Shown: positions 25,478 through 38,338 of the stretch, piece by piece
Numbering within the stretch: the stretch's first letter is position 1
How the letters are laid out: every line of letters starts with the position of its first letter
NCBI GenBank assembly: GCA_022266195.1
Contig: WHVY01000004.1
Span: 3,613,501 to 3,677,500 of the forward strand
Direction: 5' to 3'
DNA length: 64,000 nucleotides
Origin: Tetranychus cinnabarinus
Taxonomy: Eukaryota; Arthropoda; Arachnida; Trombidiformes; Tetranychidae
The notes under the pieces: generated by a model
What the model was told of the DNA's origin: nothing
Seen by the model: the letters and a program-made list of their open reading frames with translations, nothing else
The model's database searches: none
Translations under genes and position numbers: made by a program

Positions 25478-28400
25478 ACTCCAACAATTAAGTGTTTCCA
25501 CTAATTGTAAAACTTCATCTTTTAACCAAAACCCTTTTAACAATTTCTGTTGATCAACCTTTCAATAATATAATTTGATCTACCAAACTTAACGTTAACC
25601 AAACACTTTATTGAAGGAAAATGAATTAACTGATTTAACTTGATCAATTGCTTGATTATTCAATGGAATCAAGTGTTTTCTTTCTGTTCACAATTTTAAT
25701 GTAATTATTTTAACCTGTTAATAGTTATAATAAACGATAACAAATAATATACAAAACTGCTTCAACTTATTGGGAAGAAAGCGAGACTAAAAACGAAATG
25801 TTTCATGGAAATGAACAACCAAGTTCCAAGTAAACTGTTCATATGCACATGAATACTTACTGGATATAATAGATCAGTGATTGTATTGATTTGATTTGCT
25901 GTCAAATGCATTTTCATCTCATTTTGTTATTGTTTGTTTCCCTTCATTTACACACACACAACCAACAATCCATTCAATATTATTTACAAATAAAAGTGTC
26001 ACCAAATGTAATTTAAAACCTTAACCAATATTTACTTTTAATGGTAAGTCAATTCAACTAAACCTGTTCATTTAACAGTTCAAAACTCAACATAACTCGA
26101 CATGACCTAACATTAAAAAACGATATTAATATTTGTATTCAATCCATGAAGGAATCTTCATTTAGAAATGAACAAAACTTGAAATTAAAGTAAATCCAGA
26201 AAATGGATTTTCTCGTCCAAATTGAATGACTAAATTGCAATGTAAGGAAATGAAGGGAAGAGTAATTAGAGCAAGACTGGTGTTCAACTGTCCATCGGTC
26301 AACATTTAATTGCCATTGAAAAGAGTAAAGTAAACAAGGTAAAGTAAGATGGAAGCCTTTGGTGAAAAGTTTTGACAGACAATAATATTAACATTATCAT
26401 CATGTTATAATGAAACTGGAACGGAAATTAAAGGACAACAAACCAATGGATTGTTAAAAAGCATTGATCCGTGGAAAGGTGGACGCAAGCAAAGTCGCCA
26501 TTCAGTGTATTTAGACAAACATTAAACAACATTAAATTGCAATATCATTTCCAATCAACCAACAAATCAAATACAAGTGGACACTAAATACTTGGACAGC
26601 TTACTCCCAAACTTGAGTTTCTAATGAAAACAATTTTCACCATTAATTGGATTGCAAATTGTTATTTGATTTAGAAAAATAAAATTTTCTTGTGATGATA
26701 ATTTTTACCATCTTCAATCATACTCTTTATGAGGATAAATTTAACAGAAAAATGAGAAAACTTTTTCTTCGTCTCAACTCATGTTTTGTTTTGCAGTTTA
26801 CCTTCTGAATACAATGAAGAGAAGAAGAAGAAAAAAATGATGAAAATCAACAAGAATATTATTATTTCAAGTATTGTTTAACCTGACTATTATGTGTTAT
26901 AAGAATAAGAATAAGGTAGAAAAGAAGGAGAAAAATTGATTCAACTTGAAACTCAAACTGCATTTGCTCAATTGATTGGCATATAAACAAACAAATCGCC
27001 ATCTTCTTCGGACAATGAACGAAGTAAGCACAATATCATTGTCTATTATCTTTCTTTCAATGCTTATCCTTTTTCGCATTTCTTTTTCTTGTCATCACTC
27101 TTCATCATCCTCATCATTATCATCTAAGTAAACATAATAATACAGCAAAACTTAATAAATGAGAAGAGCAAAAAGTAAGCAGAAAGAGAATAGAAAAATA
27201 GAGAAGAAGAAGAAAATCAATTTTCACTCGAAATGCAAGTTATTTTCACTCAACACATTTCCAATGACTTTTTGTTCTTCCAATTCTTGACTCATTTCAC
27301 ACAAAAGACCAAAAGTCTGAAACTGACCACAACTCATCAAAAGCTTGATACCTTACGAACATCAAATATCCAGAGAAAGAAAATCACTGAAACAAGATCA
27401 ACAATTAAATTCACCAAAACTCAAAAATCTCTTAAAATTCATATCAACTAAGCTGATCAAAGAGTCAACTTTAAAATTGAAATACAACCTTGAATTCAAT
27501 GAAAAGATCAAGTTGACCATTTAGCATTTAACTCACGTACAAAGGAAGCAAATATGAACCTTTGATTAAAAGCGATTTGACCACAAAAATGACCTAAACT
27601 GGGTCGATGTAAAAGTCGAAGAAGTCGAAAAAATGGAAATGCACATCATGTGGTAATGAATACAATGTTGAACCTTTTAACAGGGAAAGTGAAACGTTGA
27701 ATAAGGTTTACAGTTGATGGATTCAATTGTAAATCATTTTGATGCAACAGGAACCACAAAATGTGTTAGATTGGGTAAAATTGTAAAACAACTTAAACAA
27801 CTTCTTTGCTTGCCTTTCATTTTCACAGAATCAAATTTACTTCTATTAATTTACATTGAAAATTAATACACATTTTTAGCTCAATACTTTCACTATCAAT
27901 ATTTTGATTGGTTCATTAAACCTATTCAATTGAATCATGTTTAATATCTTTTCAGGTACTTTCACTGTTGTTTCCTTCAGCTTTTTTATCATCATAACAA
28001 TACATTTATGCTTCACTCTATTATATAATATCTATATATACATAGATATATTAATAATGTTATTATTATTCAATTGATAAGCAACCAAGTTCACACTTGA
28101 TAAAGTAAAATAAAAAATCACTTTTTTCCGCAACTTTGCTCTTCCATCTTTCCTTTTTCATATTACACTAAACATTTCATTGATTCACCGTTTTTCATTG
28201 ACTTTCATAACAACAATTGTAATCATCATTTTGCCACTATTTATATACAAATATATCACATCGTTAACAAACTCACTGGAAAACATTCATATTTTTGGGT
28301 GATCTTTTCAGGTTTCCCACAAAACCAATCAACAAATCTGCTTTTACGGTCAACAATTTCATTAAACTGTACATTCATTCATTGCTATTGTTAGCATCTT

Positions 28401-31400
28401 TGATCCGGTGAAACACTTAGACAGTTAAACTGTAATGCGTTTATTGTCCATTAATGACCGCAAAATAGAACCGCAAAACTCGAGTTTACAATAATTACGG
28501 CTGATCACAAGCTAATGTCACCTAGAGGGACTTTGCCTCAACATTATTCAAAAGTCTTAAGTTTACCTTTGTCATTCCCTTTGCTTTAAAAAGGGTTAAC
28601 TTTTTTCAAATCTTTTCTTTCAGCATTTTACTTCAGAATGAAAAAGATCAGAAAATTTTCTTTTTCCATCTTTTTCTCTGAAAAATCTGTCTGTTTTGTC
28701 TCTGATTTATCTGAAGAATCAAAGATTTTCTCATTTCTAAATCAACTGAAGATGAGTTTGGATTGAGTTGGAAGTACAAAGTTGGACCTTCAAATATTAA
28801 CATTAAAAGTTGGATAATTTTGAAAGAGTGAGCTTGTTGATGAAATTTAATTAAAAACTGATTTTCTTTGTGATTTGATTTTTTCGATTTCTAATAATTG
28901 AAGCAATTTTGTGTGATATAAGTAAAAATAATGAACACAAAAATGGCACACTTTTTACAGTTGGTTGACTTTGACTTTGACTTGCAACTAAATCTTTCAA
29001 TTATTGAGATTAAGAGACAACCTTTAATCTGGGATTAAACTGGTTAAAGTTAAAAATTTTGGGTAAACTTTATTTTCTCATTAGATTGTTGACTATTGTA
29101 AATTGTGTGAAAATGTGATTACTTATGGTTAGTTGATTTACCTGAAAGCATCAATGGTTGAACCACTCCTTTACTAACAATGTAAACTTCAACTTGTCAC
29201 CAAACTCGTAACCTTACGCGATGTCAATAAATAAATATACATTTGATTGTTATCATTGTTGGAATAATTGTTGGTAAAAATTTGTCCCAAAAAAAGGAAA
29301 GAAAAATGTTTCTTCCAAAATATGAAGTACGCTTGATGTAACAATATGCAAGTTAACCAATTCAATGAGGTTATTCACTTGATTAACTGTTAATGTGTTC
29401 AAAAAAACAGGTTGTTGGTTAATTGTGGTGTTAAATAATAATCACAATAATCGTAATTCAATAATAAATGTGAAAATATTTTCACATTTGAAAAGGTTTC
29501 CCAAACAAATGGGAAAAAGTGTCTTCTCTGTAAATTTACATTTTCAAATGTAAATTCAATTTTTAACAAAATTTTACTCTTCCAATCAATTTATTGATTA
29601 AAAGCAATTAATTGACTTTCAATATTTCATCTTCTCATAATGTAATACTATACATTAGGCACTTGAATTATTGCAAATCAAATGTTAAGAGAGAGAAATA
29701 TGTTAACAATTTAGCCTCATTTTGATTTGGTTGGTAAAAATGAAATGCAAATAGAGTGAAATGTTTTCCTTTAAAAGTAACCAAGTTTGCATTTTAATAT
29801 TTACTGTAACTAGAAACCGAATTACGTTGAATGAGCTTCTGCGAACTCAAGTGATCTCAGAATTACCTTTCTTCTTCTGTCGACCTACCTGTATTGTGTG
29901 TGGTCTTACAATGGTCATTTGGCCATTATCAAGATGAGAAACAAGCTTCAAGTTCTTGATCTTTAAGACAAACAAAAGGGCTAATTGAGGCCTGAAAATG
30001 TGCTTCAATCAAATTGACTTTACATTTCATTTTATGCCATTTGAAGCACATTTTAATTTTTAAATTAAATTGTTCAGATTTAGTGACAATTTGAGTTTGA
30101 AAGAGCGACTAAATTTGATTGGTGAAAGCAAAAAACAATTAGAATTGAAAAGACATTATTTTGCGGCTATTAGTTTTGAAGCATTTTATTAACAACTTGT
30201 TAATTGTTGCTACTTAAAATTGACCAAATCTTTGTGGTCAGGTTCAACAAACAGAGAGACTCTTTGTGTAAACCTTTTTGCTGGATGTGTTGGACTTATC
30301 CTGGAATCAGATTTAAAGTGGATTTATTGATTTGCTCATTGAAACTTGATCAGTTGAGAAGATTAATAATCTATCAATGTTCATCCATTGGGCAAATATT
30401 TAATAAGCAAATGTCAAAACAAGAAACCATGAAAAATGTTTATCTTGCAGACAGAATCTTTTACCTATTCTTTATGATCTCATCTCAAGAAAATTGATAA
30501 ATAATGAGTAAAAAAAGATGAGCTTCAAGATGAAGGAGGAGATGATGAAGAGATGAGCAAGAGGATGAGGAAAAGATGTAACAAAAAAATGAATAAACTT
30601 GTGTTATTGGCATTAGATAATTAGCTGAATGTCATTTCAATGAAACAATGTTTTTCACTTGTTTTGCTTCTTTCCCATGATGTCCATTTGTGTCAATAAT
30701 GATTATTAATGCAAAAATTGTAATTGTAAAGAGTTGTTACATTAAACATTTGTATAATCATGTTTAATCATGTTCAACAAAATTGTCATTTCAGTCTGAT
30801 AATTGGAATCATTTGATCGTGATGTTTCCATGGTTTTTACAGCCTTTTGTTGAACAACTTCATTTTAATTAACCATTAATGATACATAATAATCAATTTG
30901 CAATTACGGCTGCTATTTTGAGTGTTTCAACGTAAAGATTGAAATGATTAGTTGATATTTTTTGGTCAATCCAAAAGTAAACAGTTTTTTTCCTCTTCTA
31001 CTGTTGCTTTTGTTCATTGAAACTAAAATTTAAAATTAGCGGTTAAATAAGGTTAAATGAAGAGTGAAAAGTTAACAATTTAAAACGGAATTAGATTAAC
31101 AATAAAAAAAACGTGAAAGGGAAAGTATTGAATAGCATTTGCCTGAGGCAAGAACAAAATCCTTTTCTCTGGCTCTTCCATTTCAAAAGTTAACCTTACT
31201 CTTGATTAACCTAATTGATTTACTAGTTTTTTCACTCCCAGTAAATTAGCCTTGTAAACACAAAAATTACAACCAGCTTATTATATTAAGATAACTTGAG
31301 GCAATAAAACATCTCCAGTTGACTCTTCATCTTGATCAGTCGAGTGTAATACAAATTGTCAGTCATGTGTAGGCCTTGTCAAGGAATCTTATATGATAAC

Positions 31401-32910
31401 TCAATGAGGGGTCTTCCTATTAATATCAAAGAGCCATCATTTTTTGGATAACATTGAATTATATTGAAATATTGGGTCTTCATCTTTTGCGATCTTTTTT
31501 TAATATTTAACTTTACCTTTTCTTTATATTTTAATATTTTCAGTTTTTTTTCCTCAATCTTTTTTATTTGATTTTGAATGGCTAAAGGTTGAGAATGTAA
31601 AATGTTGATTATTGAACATTTACTGGGATTTAACTTGATTTAGCACTCAATCAATATCCGATCAAACTTTTCTAATCTTTAATCTGATTTCTATTAAAAT
31701 TTGTTGAGTGGGATTAATGTATTTCTCCTTTGATTTCCTTCATTTTATTTCATTTTCAGATTAACATGAAGATGATTTAATCTGTTGATGATGATGAAGA
31801 CTCTTGAGGTTGATTAAGATTTTTCCTTTTCTTTTTGATTCTTGGTTAAACTGATTGCTCTTTACCATTTTTTGTTGATTGAACATTAAATTATTTTCTT
31901 TTCAAATGCAAACTCCAATCTTCATTTTCAAGTTACCAAACAGTCTGCTAAGGATGCCTATTTCACCTTGCTACAGGACTAATGTATACTGGTCTCCAAA
32001 CGGAAAATGCTGCATGAGGAGAGAAAAAGAAAGAACTATTAAGATTATTTCAGAATTGTTCAAAGCATAGTTAGTCTATAAAGTTCAATTGAATTTTAAA
32101 ATATTACATTCCTTCCTTATAGTCCTTGTTACTCCACTGTGATACTTTATGTTTCCTATTTTGCAAGTCTATCACTGATTTTGATGACAAATGGTTCCAA
32201 ATATCTGTCCCTTCTTTGCATACCTGCGAATATAAAAAAAATAATGTTTTAAGTTAGCAAGATTTCGATGAGTTAAATTGAATTCAAGAGTTTTGAATGA
32301 ACAATCGGTCAAATGGTTTGACTATCTCCCTTTCTGCTATGAATTGAAACTACTCTGAAATTATCTCAAGTCAAAGCAAGTCGATAACAGCATGTTCAGA
32401 TTCCATAATTTGTAATAAATGAATTTCATTAGGTAGATTAACTGAAAAAAGCACGGGCTTCTAATTACAGTCTATCCATTAGTAATTTTAACTGTTTTTA
32501 TTTGGCTTGAATTGGTTTAACAGTTCATAACGAATGCGGTCTCATACTTACATGCTTTCATACTTTCATCTTGATTGTTCCTTTTAAACACAGATGAATG
32601 AAATTTAAACTATCTGTTGATAATACTGGGTTCAGGGTGTATTCAAACATAACTTAAAATGCACTTAAAACAAAAATTTGTTGATTTTATTGCAATTGAT
32701 TTGAATTGAAAATAAACAGTTTAATGAAAAAATGGTTTATTGGAAATGCAGCTTCATCTGGTGATGCAAATTTGAACTTTAGAGTTTGTGAGCCATTAGG
32801 TGTCACCACTGTTTGTAAACACAAATCTTGTCTTTATTACAAATTTTGTTTATATTTTTTTCATTAATTAGTTTGGTTTTGTTTGTTTTTTTGTAATTAG
32901 CACCATTAAG
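25478..32910. other. Gene-poor region between gene B and bL36m
   Basis: Holds the second copy of the shared flank tract (25882-26470). Beyond it the sequence is AT-rich with GA-rich and TC-rich patches (26815-26835, 27190-27220) and a TATA-rich patch at 28020-28065. Frames at 30204-30497, 31879-32070 and 27233-27451 show no domain and no splice context that would support them. No RNA gene recognised. May include regulatory DNA of the homeobox pair. Confidence 0.5.
25882..26470. repeat. Duplicated 589-bp flank tract, copy B
   Basis: Partner of 16479-17067. Includes the ACAAATAAAAG signal near 25986. Similarity ends exactly at ATTGATCC in both copies. Confidence 0.93.
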
Positions 32911-33438
32911 ATGCAAGTTTTGAAAACAGCTGTAGTTGCCTTGAGAGCAAATTTATTCAATTCGATGAATTTGGTCAATTGCAAATTCAATTTATTAAGA
33001 CCATGTGTTCAACCTCTAGTCGCTGCCATTAATCATCAACAAATCCGTGGACTTAAACATAAGGATATGTTAACTCTTCGATGTCCTGATTGTTATTTTA
33101 AAAAAGTTGAAGACGATTGGTATGTTCTATGTCCAACTTGGCCTAGGCACAAACAAATTGAACGAAAGGTGGATATTAGAGATAGGTGGCTCGTTACCCA
33201 TAGGACTCGGAGAGGGAAGCCTTTCATGAAAAAGGAGGAAGCTTATATAATCGGTACCTGTCCTCCCGGACCATTTGACTATAGAATGAAAGTTGGTCAA
33301 AGATTAAGGATTCGTAGAAAATATCTTCACCCAACTATGGAAATAACGCCTGCTAAGGATTTGAGGAAATTCAAGCCTAATATCGTAATTGGAATGACTC
33401 GCATCCCTCCCGGTGTCACAAATCCACCACCCAAATGA
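32911..33438 (+). CDS. mRpL36: Mitochondrial ribosomal protein bL36m
   Basis: Single-exon gene, 175 residues. Large-subunit mitoribosome protein with a zinc ribbon. The core LRCPDCYFKKVEDDWYVLC then PRHKQ gives C58-x2-C61-x12-C74-x5-H80, the exact spacing of bacterial bL36. The first 45 or so residues, rich in Leu, Arg and Asn with few acids, fit a mitochondrial targeting peptide. About 90 residues follow the zinc ribbon, rich in Arg and Lys (VGQRLRIRRKYLHP, RIPPGVTNPPPK). That is much longer than bacterial bL36 (about 38 residues) and than human MRPL36. Such extensions are common in mitoribosomal proteins. The start is the only ATG before the targeting peptide. Confidence 0.85.
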   Translation: MQVLKTAVVALRANLFNSMNLVNCKFNLLRPCVQPLVAAINHQQIRGLKHKDMLTLRCPDCYFKKVEDDWYVLCPTWPRHKQIERKVDIRDRWLVTHRTRRGKPFMKKEEAYIIGTCPPGPFDYRMKVGQRLRIRRKYLHPTMEITPAKDLRKFKPNIVIGMTRIPPGVTNPPPK

Positions 33439-34873
33439 TTAAACGTTATTTTCAATGTAGTTTTGATTTAATTTAAATGAGATAATGACTTTGTATGGAT
33501 GTGTCTGAAAATATCGCTAATTTAATTTCACCAATTTCCATATTCCTTACCTCACTTTGTTACCTGAAACAATTTAGGTTGAATTAAAAGTGATCTCAAA
33601 CATTAAATTGGTTTATATTCTGAGCCAATGGAATAAAGGAAGTGATTTTATCATTAAAAGAAAATCTAAATTGTTACAATTTAAACATAATCTATCTTAT
33701 TCCATCATTGGCTTGGTTGAATGGCAGCGAAACAATTTACTGGACAATCAAAACTCTAAACCAGGGAATTACTGAAAATGTATATCAGAGTGGAATGACC
33801 GGCTGTTAAAAGAGAATCTTCATAATTATTTCAAGGAACCAGAAAAGTGGAACACTTTAGAATACTTAATGTTGAATTAATTGGCAAGAAAATGAAAGTA
33901 AAATGTGTTCAATATGAAGACAGAAATTTCCATCTAATTGAGTATTTTGCGTTGTTAAATTGGTGATTAAAGCTTAGCTTTAACAGCAATAATTGGCAGG
34001 AAATTTATTACTGCCTAAATAGTGGACATTATTATTTTAATTAGATGAAATGATGAAGTTCCTGTTGATTATAATGACGATGAAAGCAATCACCATAAAG
34101 AGTAAGGTTCAAAGATTAAGTCAAACCTTGAATTGGACTGTTTATCGAGCCACTACTAGCCTCTCCAAGTGAACATTGATTGTTAACAATAAGATGTCTG
34201 CTTACTCATCAACTGGTCAACTTGTTCTTATTTTTATACTCACCTCTCACTCTTCCACTACCTGTTTGTAAAACAGTGAACTGTTGTTTCCCGGATCACC
34301 TTAATAAGCTACTATTCAAATGAACAAGAAACAACATTTCACTCATCATCATTATTATTCTCTACTATTATTACTTACCTGATTATCATCTCATTCTGTT
34401 TAAAGAATGGACAACAAGTTATTTTCAGATCATCAAAAAAAAAATCACCACAAACTTTCACTTTAGTCGGAAAACAAGAAGCAAATCTTATTCGCATTCA
34501 AAGTTTAAACTTTTCCTCATTACATGAAATAAGTCCATCTTCATCTTTCTCCTTATACCCGTCATCTTTTTTTATCATTTTAAATCTTTACCCTTAACAT
34601 CTTCATCATACACTTTCGTTGTTTGCCTCACACCATTTGGCCAACCAGTCCAGTCAACATCACCTAACTGTACATGTTAACCTTTGAATACGTTCACTTT
34701 AAATCTATTAGTTTCATCTTAAAATCATCACCAGTCTATCCAGAAATTGGGTCAATTCATAAAGAAAACCAATGAACTTTTTCCATTGAAGGATTAAAAG
34801 GAAATCTGCTTTTCATTTTCATCTACTCTTCGATCTTTTAAAATCTCGTTGTTTCATCTTGAATTCACAAACC
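33439..34873. other. Intergenic, no gene seen
   Basis: AT-rich noncoding DNA with the 3' UTR of bL36m and the promoter of the downstream secreted-protein gene. A 61-codon frame at 33590-33775 has no recognisable feature. Confidence 0.45.
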
Positions 34874-36052
34874 ATGTCCAACCATCAAATGAATTATCTA
34901 ACTTCGTTTGTTCTGCTCTCGTTGATTCAGTTTATCATCATCACTGACGCTTCACATAGTCCTAAGCTAAAAGTTAATTTTGGTGTCAATTTACCAGCTT
35001 TAAGCTTCAAATTGCCCTCAATGTCTCTACCAAAAATGCAGATAACAGCAGTTATTAAAGGTTCCAGACCTAAACCAATGAATATTCAACTGCCAGCCAT
35101 AAGTCTCCATGCTAAATCATTGGAAGACACTTGGGGAAGTGAAGGTGGTGAATACAATCAAGGCTATTCAGGATACTCAGGAGGAAACAATGGAAACAGT
35201 GTCGATGAAGGAAAGCCATATGAGACTGGATATGCAAGTGAAAATGAAGAGGATTTTGCTGATCCTAATGAGGATACCTTTGATAGTGAAGATCAAAGTG
35301 AAACTAATGGAGATCAACAATTTGATAGTCAATACAATTCTGGTCAATCTGTTAACCAATCACATGTTCAACCACCTAATGGCAACAATTATCAAAATAA
35401 CAAAGGTTTCTACGAAGTCCAATCTCCTAACATGAATCCAGCAAATGGCCAGCCAAATATGGTGAATGGACAAACAACTGTCAACCCTGAGAAGAATCAA
35501 CCGATAAATGGAAATTTGTTTCCTGAAATGGTGCCAAATCAAAAATATCAACATCAGATGAATCATAATCAACCCAGATGGAACCAAAATGCTGTGCAAA
35601 ATCAGGTTGGTAAATCTAATTAATTAACCTGAATATGCTATTCAAATAAGTGGTTAAAACATTTTCTCTCTTTTTTTTCATTTACACCATGAATTTTATG
35701 ATAGCCAATGAAACACTTGAACCCAAACAACCAAATTTATGGAGGACACAACATGAACAACGGAGAAAGGCATTTCATTGTTAAATTACCTCACAACTTA
35801 CAGTTGCCACAGGGTCATTTGGTAAACAATGGACTGAATGGACATCAGCTAAATGGTAATGATAACGAGAATTTTATCCATCAATTACCTTATCTGAAGA
35901 GAATTGTTGTTAACAATGAACCAATCCGATTAGCTAATCCAATTGCTTTCAATAACAATGACTACAGAGCTCAAATAGCTAATAATCAAGCTGGCTTCTC
36001 TAAGAGATCGATTATCGTTCCTAATTATTACAGATATGCCATTTTAGCTTGA
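34874..36052 (+). CDS. Predicted secreted Asn/Gln/Gly-rich protein, unknown function
   Basis: Two exons, 34874-35605 and 35705-36052, give 359 residues. The N-terminus has a signal peptide (YLTSFVLLSLIQFIIIT, cleavage probably near DAS-HS, residues 27-29). A patterned LPALSFKLPSMSLPKMQ segment follows, then an acidic Glu/Asp-rich region with YSGYSGGNNG, then long Asn/Gln/Pro-rich sequence with no cysteines. Exon 2 includes HFIVKLPHNLQLPQGH and YLKRIVVNNEP, and ends KRSIIVPNYYRYAILA. I recognise no family. Composition suggests an extracellular, cuticular, silk-like or salivary protein; the KRS near the end could be a processing site. The ATG at 34874 is chosen because the 15-bp open frame before it has no ATG. 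Confidence 0.65.
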
Positions 36053-37936
36053 ATTTGCTATAATATTCAATTTTAATTTTTAATGTTTCATTTTTATTTT
36101 TAACTTTTACAATCATAATTTACTCCAATTATTGACTACATCGGAGCTTTTCAAATATTTTCTAGTTAATGGCTAAAGCTTTAAATTAAGTTTAAAAAAG
36201 TAAGAAACAAATGATAATTTAAACTATTGTTTTATTTTCACAAAATCTCTTGTATCCAGGTTTAGTCAACAGTCAGTTGTAAAAAAACCTAAATTGAGCA
36301 TAAAATGTTCATCTTGACTCTCATACAAAACAATTTTCACATGTTAATCTTGATAAAGAGAAACAAGATTTATATTATTAAATAATAAAATAACTATTTA
36401 ACTAAAACATGTTATTTCGATGATTGTCTTCAACTAATAGAAATTTTACAAAGTAAAGTTGTATTGAAGTGGTTGAACGCAACCAGGTTTGACCGAGAAA
36501 GAAATGAGTTTTTGTTTCAACTATTTCTAGGCCTATCAACACAATTTCGGCAAGTAAACAACAGAGATTCGAAACCATGCTTGAGCCAATCAGCTACTTC
36601 GAAGTGAAAAACGTCTAAACCTTTAAACCGTCAACTGAGTTCCACAAAAAAGGTTTTAAAGGTTTTACTCGGACTTTATGACAAAAAATCAGAAGAGCCT
36701 GGGTGAAGGGAATATGCGAGATTGTCAAGCGAATCTAAACTCGATGCTATGATACAGGACAGTCTTTCACAATCTTGACTCAGTTAATGGTTCAATCAAT
36801 AGATTAGAGGCCCCAAGTTTCATTTTTGTCAAAAATTTCGTAGAGAAACGTTAATTTTGCCTTAAATGTAGATAGTCTATTTAGCGATCAACGTTTTCAA
36901 GAAGAGCTTTCATATCGATGTCGGTTATGGTTGAAATTACGGATTATTGGACTTATGAAATAGAAGACTGAACTTGATCAGACCCGCGATGTTCAAATAC
37001 CCTGATATTTGTCCTACTTTGTATTTCATTTTCAGCATTAGAGTGAACTGCATAGGATGAAAATTTCAAAAAAGAATCAAATTCTTTGTCAAAAATTTGC
37101 CATTTTCAACAAATTGCCAACACTTTCCTAAGATTGTCTTTGACGACATGTGGATATTCCCTGGAATTAGCGTTCAATACTTTTCAATTCATTCTGAAAT
37201 ATCTGCCAAATCAACATGACTATCTAAAAGAATGGGAAGAATTTGGTTGAAGAAAAAAAAATTAGGCTTACAATGAATAAAATGGATCATTGAATCACAG
37301 TGTCGACTGCAACAACATCAAGTTATGTTCTTCAATAAATCTTTGTGTTCTTACCTTAATTTGGTGAAGATGAATCTGACAGAGATAGAGGTTAATGTAA
37401 TTATATTAACAATCATCATATGTTGAACCTTATTAAGTAGCTGTGTACATCAAAAAATGAAAGAAAGCAGGAATAAAGAGAAAAGGTCAGATGAAGAATG
37501 TTAATAGAAAAGGATGTGTGGTTCCTAGATAAAATGATTGTCTCAAATTAAATTCTATATTTGCTATAAAATCAACTTTGAATCAAGTTTGAACTGGAAA
37601 TAACTGAATCCACCAAGCATCAAGAAAATTTCAGGTTAGTAAATCTTTTAAAAATGATTTGAGAAACAAAGAGACTGAATTGAAAGTGGCGCTTTTTTTT
37701 AAAAAGATACAATAGCGGCTCACTCATCATGGCTCAGAGCATTTTGACGGCTCTTTTAACATTTCGAAACTCAAAACGGAATAATTTGAAAATAAACTCA
37801 GTTTGCGCCTGCGCCCAAACGCAAGATTTGATTTGGGTCAGTTTATGACTCTGAAACGTCTGATCTCATTTCCAAAAAACCATCTGACTCCCTTGATCTA
37901 CCTTCCTGATTTTATTGTGATTTATTAATTCCAACA
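36053..37936. other. Intergenic, no gene seen
   Basis: AT-rich noncoding DNA between two plus-strand genes. No open frame, repeat family or RNA gene was recognised. The promoter of the Mastermind-like gene is expected near 37.5-37.9 kb. Confidence 0.4.
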
Positions 37937-38307
37937 ATGTCAGAGCCTAATGAGCGTATTTTCAACCTACAGAGTAGATTTAATGGTTATCGTGATCATC
38001 ATGACCAAAGAATGAAACGCCATTTTGGTGAGTAGAATTTTTTGTGTATAAAATTACTTTAAATTAACATTTCTTTTCTTTTCTTTTCATTTTCGAAATA
38101 TTACGATAGCTACATTAGATGCTCGTGTGGATAAATCAAGAAAAGAAGTAGTCTTACTACAGAAACAAATTTCTAACAACAATAATAACTCTAAGGGCAA
38201 GTCACAACTACATAAACAACAGCAGCAAAAACAACAAAAACAGCAACAGCAACAGCAACAACAGCAGCAGCAGCAGCAACAGCAACAGCAACAACTACAA
38301 CAACAGC

Positions 38308-38338
<31 letters not shown>

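Noticed and set aside
30204..30497. 97-codon frame in the gene-poor region
   Set aside because: No recognisable domain, non-ATG start and no supporting promoter or splice signals.
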